64,000 nucleotides of DNA. Source: Paraburkholderia fynbosensis. Lineage in GTDB: Bacteria > Pseudomonadota > Gammaproteobacteria > Burkholderiales > Burkholderiaceae. Position 1 is the stretch's first letter. Each line of letters starts with the position of its first letter. The stretch covers positions 1 through 64,000 of the forward strand of contig NZ_CADIKI010000017.1 in the NCBI RefSeq assembly GCF_902859935.1, in the 5' to 3' direction. The notes under the pieces are model-generated. The model ran no database searches. It saw only the letters and a program-made list of their open reading frames with translations, and was not told the DNA's origin. Positions 37,249 through 46,225 of the stretch are shown one piece after another. The position numbers and the translations under genes were made by a program.

Positions 37249-38475
37249 ATGAGGCGCCAGCTCGTCCGCCTGCACCGGTGGTTCGGGGTCGCCACCGCGC
37301 TGTTTCTGTTCGTCGCCGGCCTGACCGGCGCGATCATCGCGTGGGACCATGAACTCGATGCCGCGCTGAATCCATCGTTCTTCAAAGCCCGCACGGATGC
37401 TCCGGCGCTGTCGGGGCTGGAACTGGGCCGCCGAGTGGAAGCCGCCGACCCGCGGCTTCAGGTGACCTATTTGCCGCTAACCGCCGAGCCCGGCCACTCG
37501 CTGCAGATGATGGTGCTGCCGCGCATCAACCCGGCCACGAAACAGCCCTACCCGCTCGATTTCAATCAGATCGCCGTCGATCCAGCCACTGGCGAGATCC
37601 AGGGACGTCGCGAGTGGGGCGCCGTATCGCTCGCGCGGATCAATCTGATTCCGTTCATCTATAAGCTGCACTACACGCTGCATCTGCCGTTCACCGGCGG
37701 TATCGATACCGGCACGTGGTTGATGGGCATCGTCGGCATCGTGTGGCTGTTCGACAGCGTGATTGCCCTCGTGCTGTCGTTCCCGGGCGTCAAGGCGTGG
37801 CGCAAGTCGTTCGCGTTTCGTCTGAAACGCGGCGGCTATGCGCTCACCTTCGACCTGCACCGCTCCGGCGGCGTCTGGATCTGGGGCCTGCTGATGGTCA
37901 TCGCGCTGACGTCGATCTCGATGAATCTGTCGAGGCCGGTGGTGCGCCCAGTCGTCTCGATGCTCTCGACGCTCACGCAGGACCCGATCAACAACCCTGA
38001 AATCCTGCGCGCCCCGCAACCCGGCGATCAGGTATTGAGCCGTGAACAGATCTTCAAACTGGCCGAGCAGGCCGGCAAGTCGATGAACCTCGCCGCGCCG
38101 CCAGGCGGCATCTATTACGCCGAGTTCCTGCACGCGTATGGCGTGGGCTTCTACGCGCCCGGCAACGATCACGGCGACATCGGCCTCGGCAACCCATGGA
38201 TGTATTGGGACGCCGCCACCGGCAAGCCGCTCGGCAAAACGATTCCAGGCAAGGGCACCGCGGGCGACATCTTCATGCAAGTGCAATTCCCGCTGCACTC
38301 GGGGCGCATCCTCGGACTCGGCGGACGGATTCTGATCAGCGCAATGGGCATCGCGGTCGCTGTGCTGAGCGCGACGGGCCTGCTGATCTGGCTGAAGAAG
38401 CTGAATGCGCGCCGCCGTTCGGCGCAGAACGCCGGTCTCGCGCGCGACGCGCGCGGGTCGGCGGCGCGGTCGTAG
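37249..38475 (+). CDS. PepSY-associated TM domain protein (probable iron-uptake reductase family)
   Basis: A 408-residue inner-membrane protein of the PepSY_TM (PiuB/FpvG-like) family. The first helix begins RRQLVRLHRWFGVATALFLFVAGLTG, with the RLHRW motif; further helices are near residues 155-185, 210-235 and 360-385. Periplasmic PepSY segments lie between, and conserved histidines in KLHYTLHLP and FDLHRSGG could bind haem. Relatives reduce ferric-siderophores or act in iron acquisition. The Fur-like box upstream independently points to iron. Start 37249 matches the family N-terminus; the upstream open frame includes the box and is not expected to be translated. Confidence 0.85.
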   Translation: MRRQLVRLHRWFGVATALFLFVAGLTGAIIAWDHELDAALNPSFFKARTDAPALSGLELGRRVEAADPRLQVTYLPLTAEPGHSLQMMVLPRINPATKQPYPLDFNQIAVDPATGEIQGRREWGAVSLARINLIPFIYKLHYTLHLPFTGGIDTGTWLMGIVGIVWLFDSVIALVLSFPGVKAWRKSFAFRLKRGGYALTFDLHRSGGVWIWGLLMVIALTSISMNLSRPVVRPVVSMLSTLTQDPINNPEILRAPQPGDQVLSREQIFKLAEQAGKSMNLAAPPGGIYYAEFLHAYGVGFYAPGNDHGDIGLGNPWMYWDAATGKPLGKTIPGKGTAGDIFMQVQFPLHSGRILGLGGRILISAMGIAVAVLSATGLLIWLKKLNARRRSAQNAGLARDARGSAARS

Positions 38476-38586
38476 GGGAAGGAGCTTGCGCCGGCGGCTT
38501 CGCGCGGCGCATTTTGCGGCGGCGGCACGAGGACTATCGTCGCCGCCCGCTACGCAGCCGTGGGCGCCTGAACGCCTCGATCGCTT

Positions 38587-39456
38587 TTACCGGAACACCA
38601 CCGTCTTACTGCCGTTCAACACGACGCGATGCTCGACGTGCCATTTCACCGCACGCGCGAGCGTCACGCATTCGACGTCGCGGCCAATCGCCGTCAATTG
38701 CTCCGGCGTCATGCTGTGGTCGACGCGCTCGACTTCCTGCTCGATGATCGGACCTTCGTCGAGATCCGTCGTCACGTAATGCGCGGTCGCGCCGATCAGC
38801 TTCACGCCGCGGTCGAAAGCCTGGTAATACGGCTTCGCGCCCTTGAAGCTCGGCAGGAACGAGTGGTGAATGTTGATCGCACGGCCAGCCAGTGCTTCGC
38901 ACAGCTTCGGCGACAGAATCTGCATGTAGCGCGCGAGCACCACCAGATCCGCCTGATGCTCGTCGATCACTTCGAGCACGCGCGCTTCCTGCGCGGCCTT
39001 CGCGTCGGGCGTGCCGCCCAGCAGCGGGAAGTGATGAAACGGAATGTCGTAGCTCGCGGCGAGTTGATAAAACTCCTTGTGATTCGAGATGATCGCCGGA
39101 ATCTCGATGTTCAACTGGCCGGTACGATAGCGGAACAGCAGATCGTTCAGGCAGTGTCCAATCTTCGACACCATGATCACCACGCGCGGCTTCACCGACG
39201 CATCATGCAGTTCCCAGCGCATGCCGAACTGTTCGGCGAGTTCCGTGAACGACGCGCGCAACGCCTCCAGGCCCGGATCGCCGCCCACCTGCTGAAAATG
39301 CACGCGCATGAAGAACTCGCCGGTGCCGCTGTCGCCGAACTGCGCGGAGTCGAGAATATTGCTGCCACGCTCGAACAGAAAGCCCGACACTGCGTGAACG
39401 ATGCCGGGCCGGTCGGCGCACGACAGTTTGAGGATAAAGCTGTGATCGGTCGACAT
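38587..39456 (-). CDS. purU: Formyltetrahydrofolate deformylase
   Basis: A 289-residue PurU, which hydrolyses 10-formyltetrahydrofolate to formate and tetrahydrofolate and so balances one-carbon pools. An N-terminal ACT domain (about 5-80, SCADRPGIVHAVSGFLFERGSNI) precedes a formyltransferase-type catalytic domain. Its signature is INIHHSFLPSFKGAKPY and HYVTTDLDEGPIIEQE, with N, H and D catalytic residues. Start 39456 was chosen by homology (MSTDHSFILKL); an AAGGGAG lies 11 bases upstream, and an in-frame ATG at 39480 overlaps that site. Confidence 0.96.
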   Translation of the reverse strand: MSTDHSFILKLSCADRPGIVHAVSGFLFERGSNILDSAQFGDSGTGEFFMRVHFQQVGGDPGLEALRASFTELAEQFGMRWELHDASVKPRVVIMVSKIGHCLNDLLFRYRTGQLNIEIPAIISNHKEFYQLAASYDIPFHHFPLLGGTPDAKAAQEARVLEVIDEHQADLVVLARYMQILSPKLCEALAGRAINIHHSFLPSFKGAKPYYQAFDRGVKLIGATAHYVTTDLDEGPIIEQEVERVDHSMTPEQLTAIGRDVECVTLARAVKWHVEHRVVLNGSKTVVFR

Positions 39457-39566
39457 GACCTGGGTGACTCCCTTCTTCAATGCGTAGTTTGTTCAGTCTG
39501 TACGGCTCGATGCTGCGTGCTTCGGGGTGTTCGTCCTGCCGGCGCTGCGGCTGTCAAAGCCGGTGT

Positions 39567-40439
39567 CTACGCAAGCGCCGGCGGCGCGAACAACGCTTCG
39601 ATGCCGGCGCACGCCTCTTCATCGAGCCAGCGGCGGCGCAGCAGGCAATCCAGCGTGGCGAGACTCGCGTCCACCGTCATCGCGCCCTCCTCGATCCAGC
39701 GCGCCACTTCGTCGATGCGTGCGAGCCGGTGCTCGCCCACTTCGCCGTCCTGATTGCGCGGCGCGAAATCGGCCGGCAGCGCGAGGTCGTAGATGAAAAT
39801 TTGCTCGGCCTGCGTGCCTTCCGGCAGCGATTGCAGCACATGCGCGGTGCGCCCGGCGACGGCGCGCGCGGCGATTTCCTCGGGGATGCCGGCTTCTTCC
39901 CAGCATTCCTTGATGATCGTCGCCTCGATGCCGAAGCCCCAGCCGATCCCGCCCGCGACGACATTGTCGAGCATGCCGGGGTCGGTCGCCTTGGTGTCGC
40001 TGCGGCGCGCGATCCACAATTGCGGCGCGCCCTTCTGCGCGCCATCTGCGTATTCTACGACGCCGTTCAGATGCACCGCGTAGGTCATCGTGCCGAAGAA
40101 GCGCGACGCCGCGCGCTCGATGTAAGCGAGCGGCGGCGCGTCGAACGCATTGCGGATCGCGTAGGTCTCGTCGCGCCAGCCGGGAATGCGGCCTTCCGCG
40201 GCGAGCGCGCCGATCACGGAGCCGAGCGCCGCGCTGCGCAGATCGACGGTATCGAACGCGGCCGCGAGGACCACGAGAGCGTGTCCGCTATTGCTATCGA
40301 TGTCGAACACGTCGGGCCAGCGCGTGAGCAGGGGCACGTCGCTCGCACGGATCCAGCCGACCTGTTCGGCGCCGATCCAGAACGGCAGGTGCGCAGCCGC
40401 ATCGAAGCGGCGCGCGGCAGTGATGCAAGGCAATGTCAT
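39567..40439 (-). CDS. Nudix hydrolase with N-terminal DUF4743-type domain
   Basis: A 290-residue protein. The first 120 residues match the layout of the DUF4743 domain found with Nudix enzymes related to thiamine-pyrophosphokinase-linked hydrolases. The second half is a Nudix fold with the box region AGGIGWGFGIEATIIKECWEEAGIPEE. The core KECWEEAGI corresponds to the metal-binding REUXEEXGU with lysine for arginine, but the more N-terminal Glu of the classical box is not at its usual spacing. It probably hydrolyses a diphosphate-linked metabolite such as a thiamine diphosphate derivative. Start 40439 (MTLPCITAARRF) is preferred over 40451. Confidence 0.8.
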   Translation of the reverse strand: MTLPCITAARRFDAAAHLPFWIGAEQVGWIRASDVPLLTRWPDVFDIDSNSGHALVVLAAAFDTVDLRSAALGSVIGALAAEGRIPGWRDETYAIRNAFDAPPLAYIERAASRFFGTMTYAVHLNGVVEYADGAQKGAPQLWIARRSDTKATDPGMLDNVVAGGIGWGFGIEATIIKECWEEAGIPEEIAARAVAGRTAHVLQSLPEGTQAEQIFIYDLALPADFAPRNQDGEVGEHRLARIDEVARWIEEGAMTVDASLATLDCLLRRRWLDEEACAGIEALFAPPALA

Positions 40440-40513
40440 CCAGAACTCCAAACTGAACGGTGCGCCAGAGGCGGCCGGTGAATGGCGAACGCGCGGTCGG
40501 TCACAGGGTCGGG

Positions 40514-41128
40514 TCAGTCACGCAGCGCCACGCGAATCCCGATGGCGATGAACGTCGCCCCGGCGAGGCGATCGAGCCACACGCCCACTCGCGGCCGACG
40601 CTTGAGCCAGCCACCGATGATTCCCGCGCACACGCCGAACAGCGAAAACACCACGACCGTCTGCAACATGAACAGCACGCCGAGTTCGAGCATCTGCACC
40701 GTGACGCTTTGCGCGCCGTGCGGCTGCACGAACTGCGGCAGGAACACGACGAAGAACAGCGTCACCTTTGGATTCAGCAGATTGCCGAGCACGCTCTGGC
40801 GAAACACCGTCGTCAACGGCTGCGGCGCGCGCTGATGCGCGGTCGCGAGGCCTTGGCTGCGCAGCGCCTTGACGCCGATCCAGATCAGATAGGCGGCGCC
40901 GGCCAGCTTGATCGCTTCGAACGCAAGCGGCGACGAACGCAGCAACGCGGCAACGCCGAGCGCGGCCAGTGTCGTGTGAAACGTAATGCCGGCCGCGAAG
41001 CCTAGCGCGGCGACGAGACCCGCCGCGCGGCCCTGCGAGATGCCGCGCGCGAGCACTTGCAGGTTGTCGGGGCCGGGCGCCACGGTAATCGCAATCGACG
41101 TGGCGAGAAACAGCAGGAAGTTGGGCAT
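40514..41128 (-). CDS. LysE/RhtB-family amino-acid exporter
   Basis: A 204-residue inner-membrane protein with six hydrophobic segments. The family signature ITVAPGPDNLQVLARGISQGRAAGL lies near residues 15-40, followed by GFAAGITFHTTLAALGVAALL and the second-half motif LGNLLNPKVTLFFVVFLPQFV. Members export amino acids or related small molecules such as homoserine lactone. Start 41128 (MPNFLLFLATS) has GAAGGT nearby. It starts 60 bases after apt on the same strand; no functional link is evident. Confidence 0.9.
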   Translation of the reverse strand: MPNFLLFLATSIAITVAPGPDNLQVLARGISQGRAAGLVAALGFAAGITFHTTLAALGVAALLRSSPLAFEAIKLAGAAYLIWIGVKALRSQGLATAHQRAPQPLTTVFRQSVLGNLLNPKVTLFFVVFLPQFVQPHGAQSVTVQMLELGVLFMLQTVVVFSLFGVCAGIIGGWLKRRPRVGVWLDRLAGATFIAIGIRVALRD

Positions 41129-41187
41129 CGTCGTTACCTTCTTGTTGTGCGGCGAAGTGCGGCGAACAGCGGCGGCTACGCGCGCGC

Positions 41188-41754
41188 TCAATGACCTTCG
41201 AAGCGCGTCGCGGTGTAGATTGCGAGGCCGGCCTCGCGCAGCAGCTTCGAGCCGCCGAGTTCGGGCAGATCGACGATCGCCGCGCCTTCCACGACGACCG
41301 CGCCGAGCCGCTCGAGCAGAAGCTTGCCGGCCATCATCGTGCCGCCGGTGGCGATCAGATCGTCGATGAGCACGACCCGGTCACCGGGCTTGCACGCATC
41401 TTCGTGAATCTCGACGGTCGCGGTGCCGTATTCGAGTTCGTACGACTGCGAGAGCCGCTTATACGGCAGTTTGCCCACCTTGCGGATCGGAATGAAACCG
41501 ATGTTCAACTCGTACGCGAGAATCGGCCCGAAGATGAAGCCGCGCGCATCGAGCCCGGCGACGTAGTCGAGCTGCGCGTCGAAATAGCGCTGCACGAACA
41601 GGTCGATCAGCACGCGCAGCGACTTCGGCTCCTGCAAGAGCGGCGTGATGTCGCGAAACTGCACGCCCGGCTGCGGCCAGTCGGGCACCGTGCGAATGTG
41701 GCTTTTGATGTAATCGGCCGCATCGAGCGGCGCGCCGACAAGCGCGTTGGACAT
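41188..41754 (-). CDS. apt: Adenine phosphoribosyltransferase
   Basis: A 188-residue type I PRTase that converts adenine and PRPP to AMP in purine salvage. Visible are FRDITPLLQEP near the N-terminus, GLDARGFIFGP, KVGKLP (PPi-loop region) and the PRPP-binding motif RVVLIDDLIATGGTM. Length fits the family (about 180). Start 41754 has GGAGAC immediately upstream; the longer frame lacks homology. It lies on the minus strand downstream of the Kef antiporter gene's opposite end, with the LysE gene following. Confidence 0.96.
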   Translation of the reverse strand: MSNALVGAPLDAADYIKSHIRTVPDWPQPGVQFRDITPLLQEPKSLRVLIDLFVQRYFDAQLDYVAGLDARGFIFGPILAYELNIGFIPIRKVGKLPYKRLSQSYELEYGTATVEIHEDACKPGDRVVLIDDLIATGGTMMAGKLLLERLGAVVVEGAAIVDLPELGGSKLLREAGLAIYTATRFEGH

Positions 41755-41881
41755 GATGTCTCCGGATGGACCTCGGCAGGTCCGATGAAAAACTGAATCT
41801 GAGCGGCATAAGGGCTGGCGGCTCACAGCTTGTGCCTTGCGGCGCGGCGTCCCGCCGCGCGCATGCGCCCCGAGCGCCGGC

Positions 41882-43885
41882 CTACGCCGCAGCCGCCCCC
41901 GCTCGACGGTGCTTCGAGAGCCGCTCCTCCGCTTGCGCCAATTGCTCGGGCAGACCGCGCAATACCACGATGTCGCTCGCCCGCAGCTTGGTGGACGGGT
42001 CCGGCTCGACGCCGCGAATGCCGTGCCGGCGTATCGCCGTCACGTCCACGCCCAGATCCAACAGGCCCAGTTCGGCGAGCGTGCGACCCACCGCGTCCGC
42101 GTTGGCGTCGACCGGCACCGATTGTAGCCGCACCTGTTCGTGGCCGTCGTCGTCATCGACGTCGTCCGCGCCGTGGAAATAGCCGCGCAGCAGCGCATAG
42201 CGTTCGTCGCGCATCTCCTCGACCCGCCGCACCACGCGCCGCATCGGCACGCCCATCACCACCAGCGTGTGCGAGGCCAGCATCAGACTGCCCTCGACGA
42301 TTTCCGGAATCACTTCGGTCGCGCCGGCGGCCAGCAGCTTCTCGAGGTCGGCGTCGTCGACGGTGCGCACGATCACCGGCAGCGTCGGTTCTTCCTCGTG
42401 AATGTTGTGGAGCACGCGCAATGCCGACGGCGTGTTCGCGTACGTGATCGCGACCGCGGCCGCGCGGTGCACACCGGCGGCGAGCAACGACTCGCGCCTT
42501 CCGGCGTCGCCGAACACGACCGACTCACCGGCGGCCGCGGCCGCCGCGACGCGATCGGGGTCGAGATCCAGCGCGACGTACGAGAGGCCTTCGTGCTCCA
42601 GCATGCGCGCCAGGTTCTGCCCAGCCCGGCCGTAACCGCAGATGATCACGTGGCCGCTCTGCTTCAGGCTTTGCGTCGCGATGCGCGTCATCTGCAACGA
42701 CTGCATCATCCATTCGGTCGACGACAGCCGTAGCACGATACGGTCGGCGTTCTGGATCAGGAAGGGCGCAGCCAGCATCGACAGCAGCATCGCCGCGAGA
42801 ATCGCCTGCAGCAGCGTGGCGTCGACCAGATGCCGGTCGAGAATCAGGTTCAGCAGCACGAAGCCGAACTCGCCGGCTTGCGCGAGGCCGATACCGGTGC
42901 GCATCGCGACGCCCGGCGTCGCGCCGAACAGCCGCGCGAGGGCCGTGATCATCACCGCCTTCAGCAGAAGCGGGCCGATCAGGAAGCCGAGCACGATCAG
43001 CGGATGTTCCCAGATCACGGTCGGATTCAACAGCATGCCGGTGGTGATGAAGAACAGGCCGAGCAGCACGTCGCGAAACGGCTTGATGTCCTCTTCCACC
43101 TGATGCCGGTACGGCGTTTCGGCGATCAGCATGCCGGCGATGAACGCGCCGAGCGCGAGCGACAGCCCGAATTTGTCCGTGATGAACGCGGCGCCGAGCG
43201 TCACCAGCAGCACATTGAGAATGAACAGTTCCTGCGAGCGGCGCCGCGCGACCACGTTGAACCAGCGCGTCATGAAGCGCTGCCCGACGATCAGCAGCAG
43301 AGCCAGCGCCACGACGATCTTGATCGCCGCGACGCCGAGCGAGGCGACCAGTTCTTCCGACTTGCCGCCAAGCGCCGTGATGATGATCAGGAGCGGCACC
43401 ACTGCCAGATCCTGGAACAGCAGCACGCCGAAGATGTTGCGCCCGTGCTCCGTTTCGATTTCGAGCCGCTCCGCCAGCATCTTGCTGACGATCGCGGTAG
43501 ATGACATCGCGAGCGCCCCGCCGAGCGCTACGCTCGCCTGCCACGAGATATGCACCCAGCGCTCCAGCACGAAGCCGAGCGCCACCGCCACCGCGATCGT
43601 GCCGAGCACCTGCAACAGGCCGAGGCCGAACACGAGCCGATGCATCGCGCGCAGCTTGGCGAGCGAAAACTCCAGCCCGATCGAGAACATCAGGAACACG
43701 ACGCCGAACTCGGCGAGGTTCTGCGCACCCGCCGAGTCGGGAATCAGTCCGAACGCGTTCGGCCCGACGACGATGCCGACTGTCAGATAGCCGAGCATCG
43801 GCGGAAGATTCAGAAAGCGGAATACCACCACGCCCGCCACTGATGCCAGCAGCAGGAACAACGTCATCTCGAGCGGGGAAATCAT
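41882..43885 (-). CDS. Kef-type monovalent cation:proton antiporter (CPA2)
   Basis: A 667-residue protein. The membrane domain (about residues 1-390, some 12-13 helices) carries GRD/GGA-type core elements such as LGYLTVGIVVGPNAFGLI, LMFSIGLEFSLAKLR, ALGGALAMSSTAIVSKML and ALGAFIAGMLIAETPYRHQVEEDI, as in KefB/KefC/YbaL. A cytoplasmic TrkA-N domain follows, with the nucleotide-binding GYGRAGQNLARMLEHEG motif (about 415-535), and then a TrkA-C domain (about 575-650). It should exchange K+ or Na+ for H+, gated by a bound nucleotide or glutathione adduct. Start 43885 fits the first helix; divergent from kdsD. Confidence 0.93.
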   Translation of the reverse strand: MISPLEMTLFLLLASVAGVVVFRFLNLPPMLGYLTVGIVVGPNAFGLIPDSAGAQNLAEFGVVFLMFSIGLEFSLAKLRAMHRLVFGLGLLQVLGTIAVAVALGFVLERWVHISWQASVALGGALAMSSTAIVSKMLAERLEIETEHGRNIFGVLLFQDLAVVPLLIIITALGGKSEELVASLGVAAIKIVVALALLLIVGQRFMTRWFNVVARRRSQELFILNVLLVTLGAAFITDKFGLSLALGAFIAGMLIAETPYRHQVEEDIKPFRDVLLGLFFITTGMLLNPTVIWEHPLIVLGFLIGPLLLKAVMITALARLFGATPGVAMRTGIGLAQAGEFGFVLLNLILDRHLVDATLLQAILAAMLLSMLAAPFLIQNADRIVLRLSSTEWMMQSLQMTRIATQSLKQSGHVIICGYGRAGQNLARMLEHEGLSYVALDLDPDRVAAAAAAGESVVFGDAGRRESLLAAGVHRAAAVAITYANTPSALRVLHNIHEEEPTLPVIVRTVDDADLEKLLAAGATEVIPEIVEGSLMLASHTLVVMGVPMRRVVRRVEEMRDERYALLRGYFHGADDVDDDDGHEQVRLQSVPVDANADAVGRTLAELGLLDLGVDVTAIRRHGIRGVEPDPSTKLRASDIVVLRGLPEQLAQAEERLSKHRRAGAAAA

Positions 43886-44044
43886 CGGCAAAAACGCATG
43901 GGTGAAGCGTCCTCGTTCGTCAGCGGAACCGTGCACGCAAAACGCCGTGCGGCGAGGTTGAGGGGCCGGCAAAAAGGCCGAAAAAGGGCTGTCGATGGCA
44001 GCGGCTTGGCACAGCAGGCCCGGCGCGGCGAACGGCGCCTTTGC

Positions 44045-44050
44045 TATACT
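44045..44050 (+). promoter_or_regulatory. Candidate -10 element of kdsD
   Basis: TATACT lies only 6 bases before the kdsD ATG. If used, transcription would start at or next to the start codon. No good -35 lies at the usual 16-18 base spacing. Confidence 0.35.
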
Positions 44051-44056
44051 CCGCGA

Positions 44057-45040
44057 ATGATAGCGAAAATCAATGGCGACCGGGCACTGACGCTCGCTCG
44101 CGACGTGCTCGACATCGAAGCGGACGCCGTGCGGGCCCTTCGCGACCAACTCGACGATGGCTTCGTAGGGGCGGTTGATTTCATCCTGGGTTGCCGTGGC
44201 CGCGTGGTCGTTTCCGGCATCGGCAAATCCGGCCACGTGGCCCGCAAGCTCGCGGCCACGCTGGCCAGCACCGGTACCCCCGCGTTCTTCGTGCACCCCG
44301 CCGAAGCGAGCCATGGCGACCTCGGCATGGTCACCTCGGACGACGTGTTCCTCGCGTTGTCCAACTCCGGCGAAACCGAAGAACTCGTGGCGATCCTGCC
44401 GCTTATCAAGCGGATCGGGGCGAAGCTGATTGCGATGACGGGACGCCCGTCGTCGAGTCTCGCACAACTGGCCGACGTGCACCTGAATTCCGGCGTCGCC
44501 AAAGAAGCCTGCCCGATGAATCTCGCGCCGACCGCCAGCACCACCGCCGCGCTCGCGCTCGGCGACGCGCTCGCGGTCGCGGTGCTCGACGCGCGCGGCT
44601 TCGGCCGCGACGATTTCGCGCGTTCGCATCCGGGCGGCGCGCTCGGCCGGCGCCTGCTCACCTATGTGCGCGACGTGATGCGCACCGGCGACCAGTTGCC
44701 GCAGGTCACGCCCGAGGCGACGGTGCGCGACGCGTTGTTCCAGTTGACCGCGAAACGCATGGGCATGACCGCCATCGTCGATGAGGAAGGCCGGGTGGAG
44801 GGCATCTTCACCGACGGCGACCTGCGCCGCGTGCTCGAGCGCGATGGCGATTTCCGCCAGTTGTCGATCGCCTCGGTAATGACAGCCGGCCCGCGCACCA
44901 TCGGCCCGGATCGACTCGCGGTCGAAGCCGTGGAACTGATGGAGCGCCACCGCATCAATCAGATGCTGGTCGTCGACGAAACAGGCAAGCTGATCGGCGC
45001 ACTCAACATGCACGACCTGTTCTCGAAGAAGGTGATCTGA
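44057..45040 (+). CDS. kdsD: D-arabinose 5-phosphate isomerase
   Basis: A 327-residue isomerase that converts ribulose 5-phosphate to arabinose 5-phosphate, the first step to KDO of lipopolysaccharide. The SIS domain (about 30-175) shows VVSGIGKSGHVARKLAATLASTGTPAFFVHPAEASHGDLG. Two CBS domains (about 205-265 and 270-327) follow. ASHGDLG and the late SHPGGALGRRL are KdsD hallmarks. Length equals E. coli KdsD (328). It opens the kdsD-kdsC-lptC-lptA-lptB operon and overlaps kdsC by one base (TGATG). Confidence 0.96.
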   Translation: MIAKINGDRALTLARDVLDIEADAVRALRDQLDDGFVGAVDFILGCRGRVVVSGIGKSGHVARKLAATLASTGTPAFFVHPAEASHGDLGMVTSDDVFLALSNSGETEELVAILPLIKRIGAKLIAMTGRPSSSLAQLADVHLNSGVAKEACPMNLAPTASTTAALALGDALAVAVLDARGFGRDDFARSHPGGALGRRLLTYVRDVMRTGDQLPQVTPEATVRDALFQLTAKRMGMTAIVDEEGRVEGIFTDGDLRRVLERDGDFRQLSIASVMTAGPRTIGPDRLAVEAVELMERHRINQMLVVDETGKLIGALNMHDLFSKKVI

Positions 45041-45600
45041 TGGCCATCGCGCCCCCTACCGCTACCGAACGCGCAAGCCGCGTGAAGCTGATGATTTTCG
45101 ACGTCGACGGCGTGCTGACCGACGGCGGCCTGCTGTTCACGGCAGAAGGCGACACGATGAAGGGCTTCAACTCGATGGACGGCCACGGCATGAAGCTGCT
45201 GCGTCAGGCGGGCATCGAGACGGCGATCATCACCGGGCGCAAGTCGGGCATCGTCGCGGCGCGGGCGAAGGAAATGAACATCGTGCACGTGTATCAGGGC
45301 GTGCAGGACAAACCTCAGGCGTTTGCGGACCTTTTGCAGCAGACCGGCCTCACCGCGGAAGAATGCGGCTACATGGGCGACGACTGGGTCGACCTCGCCG
45401 TGATGCTGAAGGTCGGCTTCGCGGCGGCGCCCGCCAACTCGCATCCTGAAGTGATCGCACGTGCCCATTGGGTCAGCGAGGCGCGCGGCGGTCACGGCGC
45501 GGCGCGAGAAGTCTGCGATACGTTGCTGCGCGCGCAGCACAAGTACGAAGCACTGCTCGCTGCTGCCTGCAGCGGCGAACAGCGAGGCCTCGTCGGATGA
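45040..45600 (+). CDS. kdsC: KDO 8-phosphate phosphatase
   Basis: A 186-residue C0-type HAD phosphatase that releases KDO from KDO 8-phosphate. Motif I is MIFDVDGVLTDG (the nucleophile and second Asp), motif II is IITGRKSGIV, and motif IV is YMGDDWVDLAVM. The lack of a cap domain fits the tetrameric KdsC type. It overlaps kdsD by one base and lptC as ATGA, consistent with tight translational coupling. Confidence 0.96.
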   Translation: MAIAPPTATERASRVKLMIFDVDGVLTDGGLLFTAEGDTMKGFNSMDGHGMKLLRQAGIETAIITGRKSGIVAARAKEMNIVHVYQGVQDKPQAFADLLQQTGLTAEECGYMGDDWVDLAVMLKVGFAAAPANSHPEVIARAHWVSEARGGHGAAREVCDTLLRAQHKYEALLAAACSGEQRGLVG

Positions 45601-46196
45601 ATCAGTTTCGCTGGACTTCGCTGATTCCGCTGGTCGCGATGGCCGCACTCGCCGGTATCACATGGTGGCTGTTACAAGCCACCCAGCCGCGGCAGAACGA
45701 AGGCGCGCCCCGTCCGAAGGGACACACGCCGGACTACTTCGCGGACAACTTTTCGGTTTCCGAACTCGATCAGTCCGGCGCGACGCAATACCGCCTGACC
45801 GCCCAATCGCTGATCCACTACGAAGACGACGAACTGAGCGACCTGATCAAACCGGCCATGCGCGCGTTCCAACCCGGCAAGCCGATCGTCACCGCCACCG
45901 GCGACACCGGCAAGGTGAACGCCGACGCGTCGATTGTCGATCTATATGGCAACGCGCGCATTTTACGGGCGCCGGGCAACGGCGATCCGCGGATGCAGGC
46001 AGATTCGGAGCATTTTAGGGTGCTGGTCAACGACGATGTGATCGAGACCGAAAAGCCGGTTAAACTTCAGCGCGGCATGTCGGTGATGACTGCCAGCGGC
46101 ATGAACTACAACAACGTCACCCGGGTGATGCAGCTGTTCGGCAACGTGAGAGGCGCCATTATCTCGTCCGACGCCGGCGGCAGCTCGCCCAAGTAA
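45597..46196 (+). CDS. lptC: LPS export protein LptC
   Basis: A 199-residue inner-membrane bitopic protein. One N-terminal helix (about residues 8-26, LIPLVAMAALAGITWWLL) is followed by a periplasmic beta-jellyroll domain with the family's YTLTA-like element (YRLTAQSLIHYEDDELSDL) and VTRVMQLFGNVRG. It takes LPS from the LptB2FG transporter and hands it to LptA. The start overlaps the kdsC stop (ATGA at 45597-45600). The homologous frame extends upstream but only as a shadow within kdsC. Confidence 0.93.
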   Translation: MNQFRWTSLIPLVAMAALAGITWWLLQATQPRQNEGAPRPKGHTPDYFADNFSVSELDQSGATQYRLTAQSLIHYEDDELSDLIKPAMRAFQPGKPIVTATGDTGKVNADASIVDLYGNARILRAPGNGDPRMQADSEHFRVLVNDDVIETEKPVKLQRGMSVMTASGMNYNNVTRVMQLFGNVRGAIISSDAGGSSPK

Positions 46197-46225
46197 CCCG
46201 GGTAATCCATTCCAGGCGTGACTGC

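Noticed and set aside
43898..44056. N-terminal extension of kdsD
   Set aside because: The frame is open upstream of 44057, but the residues lack homology and overlap the divergent antiporter promoter. KdsD has its usual length from 44057.
41886..45013. A single 1043-codon frame fusing extra N-terminal sequence to the Kef antiporter
   Set aside because: The upstream part is the antisense shadow of kdsD. The antiporter's first membrane helix begins right after the ATG at 43885.
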